A stretch of DNA of 64,000 nucleotides from CAVZGO01 sp963774935 (lineage in GTDB: Bacteria; Chloroflexota; Anaerolineae; Anaerolineales; UBA4823), in assembly GCA_963774935.1 (NCBI GenBank), contig CAVZGO010000012.1, positions 1-64,000 on the forward strand, given 5' to 3'. Both the position numbers and the translations under genes were made by a program. The notes under the pieces were generated by a model, which saw only the letters and a list, made by a program, of their open reading frames with translations, had not been told where the DNA came from and did no database searches. Each line of letters opens with the position of its first letter. Positions within the stretch are counted from its first letter, which is position 1. This document shows positions 44,169 through 51,665 of the stretch, one piece after another.

Positions 44169-44207
44169 GTGGGAGGGTGGACCGATCGTCTCACCCGATA
44201 GCACCAC
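44169..44207 (+). promoter_or_regulatory. L1-site-like hairpin before rplA
   Basis: GTGG/CCAC outer stem, two-against-seven internal loop, GGGTG/CACCC inner stem and a longer terminal loop than the one before rplK. It sits just upstream of the AAAGGAG of rplA, so the L1 gene may be controlled separately from rplK by its own copy. Confidence 0.6.
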
Positions 44208-44219
44208 AAAGGAGACCCG

Positions 44220-44936
44220 ATGGCAAAACATGGAAAGAAATATCTGGCTGCTGCCGCAAAAATTGAGGCTGATCGCCTGTACAATCCAAAGGAAGCCGTG
44301 GCGCTCGCCAGGGCAACCGCAGTAACCAAGTTTGATAGCACTGTTGAAATTCACATGCGTCTGGGAGTTGATCCGCGGCATGCCGACCAGCAGGTGCGAG
44401 ATGTTGTTGTGTTACCGCATGGCTTAGGGAAGACGGTGCGTGTGTTGGTATTCGCTCAAGGCGACGGAGCACAATTTGCCCGTGACGCAGGAGCCGATAT
44501 TGTTGCTGATGACGAGATCATTAATAAAATCCAGGGTGGTTGGACCGATTTTGATGTTGCGATTGCCACACCGGATATGATGGGTAAAGTCGGTCGCCTG
44601 GGTCGCGTTTTAGGCCCGCGTGGTCTGATGCCGAGCCCTAAGGCGGGAACGGTTGTTCCTGCCGAAGACGTTGCCCGCGTGATCAATGAGGCCAAAGCTG
44701 GTCGTGTTGAATTTCGCGTTGATAAGACAGCGAACCTGCACATACCGATTGGCAAAGCATCTTTCGATGAGATTAAGCTGTATGAAAATTTGGCAGCTCT
44801 GATGGAAGCAGTCAAGAAAGCTCGCCCCGCCACATCGAAAGGCGCTTATATTAAGCGTGTTACCCTGACCACTACGATGGGTCCTGGGATCAAGGTTGAC
44901 CCAACCCAGGCGCAATCGATGGAGATGGTTGAGTAA
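44220..44936 (+). CDS. rplA: 50S ribosomal protein L1
   Basis: RNA-binding protein of the L1 stalk and translational repressor of its operon. The product has 238 residues, with the conserved segments FDSTVEIHMRLGVDPRHADQ, ATPDMMGKVGRLGRVLGPRG and GLMPSPKAGTV. AAAGGAG lies before the ATG. It is the third gene of the nusG-rplK-rplA group, with a hairpin leader. The intergenic gap to rplJ (214 bases) is the L10 leader. Confidence 0.98.
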   Translation: MAKHGKKYLAAAAKIEADRLYNPKEAVALARATAVTKFDSTVEIHMRLGVDPRHADQQVRDVVVLPHGLGKTVRVLVFAQGDGAQFARDAGADIVADDEIINKIQGGWTDFDVAIATPDMMGKVGRLGRVLGPRGLMPSPKAGTVVPAEDVARVINEAKAGRVEFRVDKTANLHIPIGKASFDEIKLYENLAALMEAVKKARPATSKGAYIKRVTLTTTMGPGIKVDPTQAQSMEMVE

Positions 44937-44940
44937 AATT

Positions 44941-45140
44941 TTAGCTAGAGAATCCAGGCGGGTTTAACCGCCTAGCTTCGCCGAAGACAGCGGGTGCCGT
45001 AGGGCTTAATTTCCTGCCGAGGTGAAGATTGCTCCAATAATAATACCCTGTGATGCTTCATCCCAGGGGAACCCGTAAGGGTGTGGAGAGTCTTTGCCAG
45101 GTCTAATTGCGAGGCAAAGACTTTACATTATGAAAGGAGG
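44941..45140 (+). promoter_or_regulatory. Ribosomal protein L10 leader
   Basis: The 214-base gap before rplJ has the L10-leader core: GAAGACAGCGGGTGCC at 44984-44999 followed by CCTGCCGAGG at 45013-45022. Upstream is the hairpin AGGCGG/CCGCCT (44956-44973). Downstream a 10-bp stem (45089-45098 with 45113-45122) lies just before the ribosome site of rplJ, where it could sequester it or halt transcription. L10-L7/L12 binding to the core is known to repress rplJL in other bacteria. The family resemblance is by eye. Confidence 0.8.
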
Positions 45141-45150
45141 TGAATAAACA

Positions 45151-45696
45151 TTGGCTATCTCTAAACAACGCAAGATCGAGCTTATTGATTCTTATGCCGA
45201 GTGGATGCAGCGGAGCAAAGCTATCATCGTTACTGAGTATACCGGCCTGTCGATGAAGCAGATCGACGATCTACGCAGCAAAGTGCGTGAGGCTGGAGGT
45301 GAATTCCACATTGTGAAGAACACCCTAGGGCAGGTTGCCTTTAATTCCTATGGGCTTCCTCAGTCAGATCAGCTTTTAAAAGGCAGTTCTGCGGTTGCAT
45401 TTGCATTCAATGACGCTCCAGTGATGGCAAAGGTAATGACCGAAATTGCCCGGACGTCTGATGCTGTAAAGGTCAAGGGCGGTTATCTGGGTAAGAACTA
45501 CATGACCGCTGAGCAGGTTAAAGCGTTGGCTGATCTGCCGCCGTTGCCGGTAATGCGCTCCCAATTGCTGGGAGTTCTGTCAGCCCCTGCCAGCAAGCTG
45601 GTTCGTACGCTTGCAGAGCCGGCTCGACAGATTGCTGCTGTATTGAAGGCATACGCTGAACCCGAAGGGCAAAGTGCCGATCCGACAGCTGCCTGA
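45151..45696 (+). CDS. rplJ: 50S ribosomal protein L10
   Basis: Stalk base that anchors L7/L12 dimers. The 181-residue product begins MAISKQRKIELIDSYAEWM and has the conserved segment IIVTEYTGLSMKQIDDLRSK. The start codon is TTG, with AAGGAGGTGA ten bases upstream. The C-terminal helix ends at QSADPTAA and would hold L12 dimers. The gene is preceded by the L10 leader and followed by rplL after 84 bases. Confidence 0.97.
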   Translation: MAISKQRKIELIDSYAEWMQRSKAIIVTEYTGLSMKQIDDLRSKVREAGGEFHIVKNTLGQVAFNSYGLPQSDQLLKGSSAVAFAFNDAPVMAKVMTEIARTSDAVKVKGGYLGKNYMTAEQVKALADLPPLPVMRSQLLGVLSAPASKLVRTLAEPARQIAAVLKAYAEPEGQSADPTAA

Positions 45697-45780
45697 AAAG
45701 AATTGTGTAGGAACATTTTAATCAATAAACGATCTTGGTGATCGTACCTAGTCAAGGATATTTTTACAAGGAGTATGAAG

Positions 45781-46164
45781 ATGGCTGATTTAGAGAAACT
45801 CGTTGAGGAGCTGAGCAAGCTTAGTGTCCTCGAAGCTGCAGAATTGGTAAAACTCTTGGAAGGAAAATGGGGCGTTTCTGCCGCCGCTCCGGTAGCAATG
45901 GCTGCTGCCGCAGCTTCTTCTGGAGCCGCCGCAGCTGAACCGGTTGAAGAGAAGACTGAATTCGATGTGATCATCAAGGATGCTGGTCCGAAGAAGATCG
46001 AGACGATTAAGGTCATTCGCCAGCTTACCAGCCTGGGTCTGAAAGAAGCCAAGGATATGGCTGAGACTGCCGGTGGTAAGGTAATGGAAGCAGTGAGCAA
46101 GGAAGTTGCCGCAGATGCAAAAGCCAAGCTCGAAGCTGCTGGCGCTGTTGTAGAAGTCGCATAA
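45781..46164 (+). CDS. rplL: 50S ribosomal protein L7/L12
   Basis: Stalk protein that recruits and stimulates translation GTPases. The product has 127 residues: an N-terminal dimerisation region (LEKLVEELSKLSVLEAAELV), an Ala-rich hinge and a globular domain with EKTEFDVIIKDAGPKKIETI and IRQLTSLGLKEAKDMAE. The start is ATG at 45781, with AAGGAG eight bases upstream, not the ATG at 45775. It ends the translation block and is followed by a strong terminator. Confidence 0.97.
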   Translation: MADLEKLVEELSKLSVLEAAELVKLLEGKWGVSAAAPVAMAAAAASSGAAAAEPVEEKTEFDVIIKDAGPKKIETIKVIRQLTSLGLKEAKDMAETAGGKVMEAVSKEVAADAKAKLEAAGAVVEVA

Positions 46165-46190
46165 CTTCCACAACTCACCATTAAGAAATA

Positions 46191-46240
46191 ATTCCCCCGC
46201 CCGCTGTTTTGGTGGAGCGGGGGAATTTGTGTCTTTTGTG
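46191..46240 (+). terminator. Rho-independent terminator after rplL
   Basis: Perfect 10-bp stem ATTCCCCCGC (46191-46200) with GCGGGGGAAT (46217-46226) followed by TTGTGTCTTTTG, 26 bases after the rplL stop. Confidence 0.88.
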
Positions 46241-46253
46241 TTTGTTAAGGCTG

Positions 46254-46262
46254 TGGTATATT
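46254..46262 (+). promoter_or_regulatory. Extended -10 box for the two-component operon
   Basis: TGGTATATT (46254-46262) has the TGN-TANNNT form of the extended -10 box seen elsewhere in this window. The leader would be about 25 bases. Confidence 0.5.
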
Positions 46263-46291
46263 AATATTAATAAAACTTGTAAGGAGGGTCT

Positions 46292-46966
46292 ATGACTGCT
46301 CGGATCTTAATAATCGAAGATGATGAGGCGATCCTTAAGTTCCTTCGCCGTGGCCTGGCATATGAAGGATACCAGGTAGACACTGCACTGGATGGTCAAT
46401 CTGGCTTGACCCTGGCGCGTGATAATCCTCCCGATCTGGTGGTACTTGATCTGATGCTACCAGGCATTGATGGTCTCGAAGTTTGCCGTCGACTCAGGGC
46501 AGGCGGTCCTGTGCCTATTTTAATTCTTACTGCCAAGGATACGGTCAACGATCGTATCCAGGGATTAGATATGGGTGCTGATGATTATATGGTTAAGCCA
46601 TTTAATCTGGATGAGCTGCTGGCGCGCATCCGCGCACTGCTGCGCCGCGCTCAACCCAGCCGCCCGCAAATCCTCCGTTTTGCCGATCTTGTGTTGGATA
46701 CCGGAACTCGTCAGGCATCGCGCGGTGATCGTGTGATCTCGTTGACCGCAAAGGAATACGAATTGCTCGACTTGTTCTTGAGGCATCCCCGTCAGGTTCT
46801 GACCCGAGATATGATCTTCGATCGGGTTTGGGGCTACGATTTCGGTGGTGAGTTTAATATAATCGAGGTTTACATTCGTTACTTGCGCCAGAAGCTGGAA
46901 ACCGAGGGCGAACAACGCCTTATCCATACCGTCCGTGGTATGGGTTATGTTTTACGCGAAGCGTAA
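46292..46966 (+). CDS. OmpR/PhoB-family response regulator
   Basis: Two-component DNA-binding regulator of 224 residues. The receiver domain (about 1-118) starts ARILIIEDDEAILK, with phospho-acceptor Asp53 in LVVLDLMLPG, the Thr/Lys pair ILTAKD, and YMVKPF. The winged-helix output domain (about 128-222) has LTAKEYELLDLFLRHPRQVL and VWGYDFGGEFNIIEVYIRYLR. The start has AAGGAGGG upstream. The cognate histidine kinase is 155 bases downstream. The stimulus and targets are unknown. It lies just after the ribosomal terminator. Confidence 0.95.
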   Translation: MTARILIIEDDEAILKFLRRGLAYEGYQVDTALDGQSGLTLARDNPPDLVVLDLMLPGIDGLEVCRRLRAGGPVPILILTAKDTVNDRIQGLDMGADDYMVKPFNLDELLARIRALLRRAQPSRPQILRFADLVLDTGTRQASRGDRVISLTAKEYELLDLFLRHPRQVLTRDMIFDRVWGYDFGGEFNIIEVYIRYLRQKLETEGEQRLIHTVRGMGYVLREA

Positions 46967-47018
46967 AACTTCCTTTGGCTCATGGTGTGCAACTGCTCTA
47001 ATTGCACATACCTTTTCT

Positions 47019-47073
47019 GATATGCACACAAGTTGGGATGCGGCGTAGCCTCATTGCTTTTTGTGTGCATATC
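47019..47073 (+). repeat. 13-bp inverted repeat between regulator and kinase
   Basis: GATATGCACACAA (47019-47031) is perfectly complementary to TTGTGTGCATATC (47061-47073), separated by 29 bases. A second, weaker hairpin (TGTGCAA/TTGCACA) lies just before it. The stems sit in the 155-base gap between the response regulator and the histidine kinase, so they could lower kinase output or protect the upstream mRNA. The sequence could also be a binding site. Confidence 0.65.
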
Positions 47074-47121
47074 TGGTTTGATCGAGTTCTGATTGGGCAT
47101 AATAATGCGATTTGGAGCTGA

Positions 47122-48528
47122 ATGGATCTGCGCTCGCGGTTAACCCTGTTCAATACATTCATAGTAGGGGGAGTTTTACTGTTATTTGGCACGGCTATAT
47201 ATTTGGCAGCCAGTCTCGCATTAACCAACCAGGTAGATAATGCCCTCGCGGGAGCTGCAAACCAGATCTTTCGTTATATACGTGTAAATCAGGGTGGAGA
47301 ACTTAAGATGGACACCTTGCCTGAGCTGGATTTGTCTACGGATGTGTACTTCCAGGTCTGGGGACGCGATTCAAGGTTGGAGTTCTCTTCATTAAACTTG
47401 GGCAACCTTTCTAAGGCATTAGATCCACGCAGTTTAGGAGCGGTAAAGCCGATTTTTCGAGAAACCCTGGTAAATAATGCACGCATTCGCGTGCTTACAG
47501 TTCCATTAACGATAGGAAATAGCACCCGAGTGATTGGAACCTTACAAATAGCTGCCAGTCTTGGAGTGATTGATGCCACATTGCGAGTGCTGCTGATTAT
47601 ATTGGTTTCCGGTTCGGTAATCGCGATGTTGATTGCGGGTCTGGCAGGTTGGTGGAGCACGAGCCAGGCATTGCGACCATTAAACCTGGTTACTGAAACC
47701 GCTCTACAGATTACTCGTGCAGATGATCTGTCGCGCCGTATTCCTTATCAAGGCCCACCGGATGACGAAATCGGTCAGCTGATCACAGCTTTCAATCAGA
47801 CCCTCGGACGTTTAGAAAATTTATTTACCAGTCAGCGCCGGTTCATAGCAGATGTGGGGCACGAGCTTCGAACTCCATTGACGGTGATTCGCGGCAATGT
47901 GGATTTGATGCGCAGGATGAACTGTACGGATGAAGAGTCGATGATCAGCATTGAGAATGAAGTCGAACGCCTCACACGTCTGGTGGGTGATTTACTTCTA
48001 TTAGCTCAAGCTGAATCTGGCAAAATTCCCCTGGCGCGGCGCACGGTGGAGCTCGATACCCTGGTGCTAGAAGCGATGCAGCAGATGCGCGTCCTTGCTA
48101 AGGATAAATTGTCATTTCGCCTGGGGGAATTTGACCAGGTGTTGGTTTGTGGCGATCAAGATCGATTAAAACAAGTATTGGTTAATCTAATTGGTAATGC
48201 AATTCAATATACGCCTCAAGGGGGCGAGATTGTTGTCGGGCTTGGGAAGGTGGAGAAGCAGGCGCGGCTTACAGTCAGTGATACAGGTCCTGGCATCCCA
48301 CCGGATGACATGCCCCACATATTTGAGCGATTTTACCGGGGTGAAAAGTCCCGCACTCGCAGTAAAGATGGCAAGGGCTTTGGGCTTGGGCTATCAATTG
48401 CTTATTGGATCGTCCGTAATCATGGGGGCAAAATAGATGTTGGCCCGAACCAGCCGCATGGCACCACATTTTGTGTGTGGTTACCATTGGCTGAAAGTCG
48501 TTGCCCGGACGAAATAAGCTCTAGTTGA
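47122..48528 (+). CDS. Sensor histidine kinase
   Basis: Membrane sensor of 468 residues. Segment one (about 8-33), an external domain of about 115 residues, segment two (about 150-180), a HAMP linker (about 185-235), then the DHp domain with phospho-acceptor His247 in VGHELRTPLTVI. The ATP domain has the N box LVNLIGNAIQYTPQGG, G1 VSDTGPGIP, F box FERFYRG and G2 GFGLGLSIAYWI. The external domain resembles no sensor class I can name. GGAG lies 5 bases before ATG. The partner regulator is directly upstream. A strong hairpin ends the transcript. Confidence 0.93.
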   Translation: MDLRSRLTLFNTFIVGGVLLLFGTAIYLAASLALTNQVDNALAGAANQIFRYIRVNQGGELKMDTLPELDLSTDVYFQVWGRDSRLEFSSLNLGNLSKALDPRSLGAVKPIFRETLVNNARIRVLTVPLTIGNSTRVIGTLQIAASLGVIDATLRVLLIILVSGSVIAMLIAGLAGWWSTSQALRPLNLVTETALQITRADDLSRRIPYQGPPDDEIGQLITAFNQTLGRLENLFTSQRRFIADVGHELRTPLTVIRGNVDLMRRMNCTDEESMISIENEVERLTRLVGDLLLLAQAESGKIPLARRTVELDTLVLEAMQQMRVLAKDKLSFRLGEFDQVLVCGDQDRLKQVLVNLIGNAIQYTPQGGEIVVGLGKVEKQARLTVSDTGPGIPPDDMPHIFERFYRGEKSRTRSKDGKGFGLGLSIAYWIVRNHGGKIDVGPNQPHGTTFCVWLPLAESRCPDEISSS

Positions 48529-48546
48529 CAAACCTTTTTGAATTTC

Positions 48547-48590
48547 AAAGGGTGGGTGTGGTTATTTAAACACCCACCCTTTAATTATTT
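48547..48590. terminator. Bidirectional terminator between kinase and membrane protein
   Basis: Perfect 13-bp stem (48547-48559 with 48570-48582) followed on the plus strand by TTAATTATTT. On the minus strand the stem is followed by a short T-run near 48545. It probably serves both converging genes. Confidence 0.8.
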
Positions 48591-48610
48591 AAGCCAGGAA
48601 TACCCATTTC

Positions 48611-49372
48611 CTAATTTCGTCGGGGTAAGTTTGATCGAGATGAATTTCCTGAGCTATTTTGGTTTGATCCACCTGTTCGACTCGGTGCTGCGGATTGCAC
48701 CGGTGCATAGGTTGGCTCTTGCCGCGCATAAGTGGTTTCTGCAGGTAAATTCGCTTGATTGACCTGGCGGGATCCGGATGTGAGATTGGAATAATTGGTC
48801 GCATTGCCAAGAGAGCGGCTGTTTTGCGCTTGATTGGTTGTGTTAGCAAAGTAACCGCGTCGGTTGGCGTTGGTTCTTTGGTCCCGCTGGCTTAATAATC
48901 GAGTCCCCGCTAAAGAATACGTGCCGATTATTAGTACACGGATCAACCACACGAGAACCGCCACAAAGATGGGTACTACTCTCAAGAGAGATCCTCTGGC
49001 TACGACTTCATTTCCCAGGCTTGGATTATGGGTGATCGCGAGGGTTACTCCCCACCAGGTAAGCATAGCGTTCATGGTAGCCGCCAGCAGCCAGGCGCCG
49101 AATAGATACCAGGTTTCTGAAGGCTGCCCTGCTCCTTCTTCGGGTGTGTGAAGACGGGCGATCCCAGCAAAGTCAATTCCGCAAAAGGCTATCGCCAGGA
49201 TTGTTGCCCAATGAATGCCCAAAAAACTGAGATTGCCGAGTAAATCTGAGAGGGCATATTCAGTCGTGCTGTAGTTGAATATTTCGAAGGCGATGAGCGC
49301 AGAAATCAGTATGACACCGAAAGCCAGGCCACGTTGGACACGAATGCGGGGAAAAGTTGATGCACTGTTCAT
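48611..49372 (-). CDS. Membrane protein with a Ser/Asn/Gln-rich tail, function unknown
   Basis: A 253-residue protein. Four hydrophobic segments (about 15-33, 50-68, 88-108 and 130-152) precede a long, low-complexity tail (about 160-253) rich in Asn, Ser, Gln, Thr and Arg. It has no known domain that I can name. ATG 49372 has GGAG five bases upstream. It is divergent from the lytic transglycosylase; the shared gap carries the twin palindromes. It may be regulated by them, as either side could be, though the palindromes overlap the plus-strand start site. Confidence 0.75.
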   Translation of the reverse strand: MNSASTFPRIRVQRGLAFGVILISALIAFEIFNYSTTEYALSDLLGNLSFLGIHWATILAIAFCGIDFAGIARLHTPEEGAGQPSETWYLFGAWLLAATMNAMLTWWGVTLAITHNPSLGNEVVARGSLLRVVPIFVAVLVWLIRVLIIGTYSLAGTRLLSQRDQRTNANRRGYFANTTNQAQNSRSLGNATNYSNLTSGSRQVNQANLPAETTYARQEPTYAPVQSAAPSRTGGSNQNSSGNSSRSNLPRRN

Positions 49373-49414
49373 TTTCACTCCTTTGGTCGATGGTAAGAAA
49401 TTCTTAGCGAAGGG

Positions 49415-49442
49415 TTGACAAACATGAAACTCTTGGTAAAAT
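49415..49442 (+). promoter_or_regulatory. Promoter of the lytic transglycosylase
   Basis: TTGACA (49415-49420), 16 bases, then TAAAAT (49437-49442): close to the sigma-70 consensus. The start point would be near 49449, inside the first palindrome, and the leader would be about 150 bases. Confidence 0.7.
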
Positions 49443-49481
49443 AGAACAAATGTTCTTCTCTAATAATAGAACAATTGTCCT
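49443..49481. promoter_or_regulatory. Twin operator-like palindromes
   Basis: AGAACA-AA-TGTTCT at 49443-49456 is a perfect 6-bp half-site palindrome; AGAACA-AT-TGTCCT at 49468-49481 has one mismatch. The centres are 25 bases apart. The first covers the predicted transcription start of the transglycosylase gene, the place for a repressor. The form resembles SOS boxes of the GAAC-N4-GTTC type; the regulator is unknown. Confidence 0.65.
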
Positions 49482-49599
49482 GTTTTGTCAAGGTTATTAC
49501 GAACATCTTTTACACCAATGTAGGTAATCCTACAAACAGTATTCATAATCCATCACAGAATAGTATGCCGTCCGTACCAAAATTGTGTAGGAGGAAGTC

Positions 49600-50235
49600 G
49601 TGGCTGAAGGTCAACCGTATGTATTTCCCGGAGCATTAATTGCCAGTTTGCTGTTGATTGTTGTCTTAATTTGGCTTACCCCGAACCTAAATCCAGCAGG
49701 GTCCTCTACGAGTGCCTTTAACGCTTCGATGACAACATCTGAGAAGGTCGAGTCTGATCCGAACTCGCTCGGATCAGATCCTGAGTTAATTGTTAATTCT
49801 TCGTTTTCAAGAAGTGATTGTCAGGTTAGCAGGAATTATCCTGAAAATGTCCTGCGTTGGTGTGAGTTAATTACCCAATATGGGAACGAGCACGGCATTG
49901 ACCCGGATTTACTTGCTGCGCTGATTTTGCAAGAAAGTGGAGGAAATCCGACCGCTTATTCGCACAGTGGTGCTGTTGGCTTAATGCAGGTCATGCCAAA
50001 TGATGGTTTGGCGGCATCCTTTATGTGCCAGAATGGTCCTTGTTTTAAAAATCGTCCTGCAATCGCTGAGCTGCAAGATCCAGATTTTAATGTCTCTTAC
50101 GGTTCTAAGATGCTGGCTGGCTTGATTGCAAAATACGGCAATCTACGCGATGCATTGAAATCATACGGACCCATGGATGTGGGATATGGTTATTCAGATA
50201 TCGTGTTGGGATTATACGAGCGATACAGAGATTGA
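49600..50235 (+). CDS. Lytic transglycosylase (SLT domain)
   Basis: Peptidoglycan-cleaving enzyme of 211 residues, anchored by one N-terminal membrane segment (about 9-30) and facing outside. The SLT domain has the catalytic Glu in LLAALILQESGGNPTA and GAVGLMQVMPNDG, the family's goose-lysozyme-like signature. Two Cys (MCQNGPC) may form a disulfide. The GTG start has AGGAGG seven bases upstream. The promoter carries twin palindromes, suggesting tight control. The length is that of small SLT proteins. Confidence 0.9.
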   Translation: MAEGQPYVFPGALIASLLLIVVLIWLTPNLNPAGSSTSAFNASMTTSEKVESDPNSLGSDPELIVNSSFSRSDCQVSRNYPENVLRWCELITQYGNEHGIDPDLLAALILQESGGNPTAYSHSGAVGLMQVMPNDGLAASFMCQNGPCFKNRPAIAELQDPDFNVSYGSKMLAGLIAKYGNLRDALKSYGPMDVGYGYSDIVLGLYERYRD

Positions 50236-50273
50236 AGCTCTTATTCTTGAATAAAACCAATCTTATGATAAAT

Positions 50274-50735
50274 TTACGGATAAAATGCTACTGTGTAGTC
50301 GATGAATTGACCATTTGAGTAGATAAATTTCCCTGAAAAGAACCTCGCCTCATCCAACCAGCGCAGGAAAATCCTGTCACCATCCCATAAATTTAGATCC
50401 AGCAGTTTGTCATTATCGATCCATGCAAGGTATCCTTCACTTGAATCGATTAGCTCTCCGTCAAATTCGTCGACCACGAAGACAAACGTGTACCAATCCT
50501 CATCGTGAGCAAAGCCAGGAAAAGTTAGGATCCCCTTCAGTTGTAATGACCTGACTCGTAGCCCAGATTCCTCAAGGATTTCGCGGATGGCACATTCCTC
50601 CGGTGTCTCTCCAGGTTCGAATTTTCCCCCTAACCCATTCCATTTGCCTTTGTGCATATCCTCCGATCTTTTCACCCGGTGGATCATCAATGTTTGATTA
50701 CTCTTTCGAACATAGCACAAAGTAGCGAGCTTCAT
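50274..50735 (-). CDS. NUDIX hydrolase
   Basis: A 153-residue hydrolase of nucleoside diphosphates linked to another group. The Nudix box is GKFEPGETPEECAIREILEE followed by SG, matching GX5EX7REUXEEXGU. The early segment KLATLCYVRKSNQTLM is the usual first strand, and the tail has HWL-like substrate residues. The overall look is that of MutT/NUDIX 8-oxo-dGTPases, but substrate choice cannot be told. GGAGAG precedes the ATG. It converges on the transglycosylase gene and stands alone. Confidence 0.92.
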   Translation of the reverse strand: MKLATLCYVRKSNQTLMIHRVKRSEDMHKGKWNGLGGKFEPGETPEECAIREILEESGLRVRSLQLKGILTFPGFAHDEDWYTFVFVVDEFDGELIDSSEGYLAWIDNDKLLDLNLWDGDRIFLRWLDEARFFSGKFIYSNGQFIDYTVAFYP

Positions 50736-50789
50736 ATGCTCTCCAACTCGTAATGTATGATAGTGGTTGATTTATCCTGGCTGCAGCTT

Positions 50790-51645
50790 TCAAACACGGC
50801 CTCTTCGGTTCTTATCTTGTGTACTCGCAGCGTAAACCCAATTCCACTGCTGATCTCTATGAAATCTTACTTCCCATCGATCATTTTCGAGCTCGCGTAG
50901 AGTCCTCGAGCCGGTATGCAAAAATTTCTTTCCGGTTGGTTTTTTTGCGTAAGAATGACTCGGCTGCCTGGATGTGAGCAGGGTATATCGTCCTTCCACG
51001 CATCCATTCGGGAATTACTTTCGAATTATTACACGCATCTACCAGGTCAGGCACCATTTCGGGACGCATCCTTCCATAAAACACTCCGTCAGGAAGCGTA
51101 ATCACATTCGCTGCAAATCGGTGCCCGCCGACATGGCTACATTCCCAGGCTGCATCTCCAACTTGTGCACGGAGAGATTTATAAACGGGAATCCCTTCTT
51201 TTGCACAGCATCGATCCCTCCGTCCATTGGTGCACACCAGGTATATCCGTTGGGATGAAAGGTTTTCGGTAGCACCAGTTGTTCCGTTGATTAATCCTTC
51301 CAGGTCGATCGACATTATTTCTTCATATGAGGAGAGATCAAATTGATATAACCTCGGTGCCTCTTCAGATACGATCGCAACAAAAAAGTGCCTGATTGAT
51401 ATCTGTTTGTCAGCTCCCTGTTTGATCAATAATGTCTTCCCTGGACCGTGCGCATTTGTCATTTCTTGTAAATAAATTTTCACATTTGCAGCAATGTCAC
51501 TTTTTTCAAGTGCTTTATCGCTCCATTCTCCGTAATACTCCACGAGACAATAAATTTTTGTTTGTGGGACTGTGGCAATTAGGGGTTCCCCGAGTGAAGC
51601 GGATAATATCGAACATGAAGGAGAGGATTGGTTAGTTAAGTTCAT
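50790..51645 (-). CDS. Sucrase/ferredoxin-like protein (frameshifted near 50895)
   Basis: A thioredoxin-like-fold protein of the Suc_Fer-like family (PF06999), about 284 residues after frame repair. Visible signatures: LVCTNGRRDRCCAKEGIPVY near residue 150 with Cys residues that may hold a 2Fe-2S cluster, and WECSHVGGHRFAANVITLPD, then FYGR. The frame breaks near 50895: one reading stops at 50881 after EDSTRARK, while the adjoining frame gives RELENDRWEVRF and runs to 50790, restoring the family's C-terminus. The role of the family is unknown. It lies 20 bases downstream of the kinase gene. Confidence 0.82.
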
Positions 51646-51665
51646 ACGGAGAGCCTTATTGTCCT

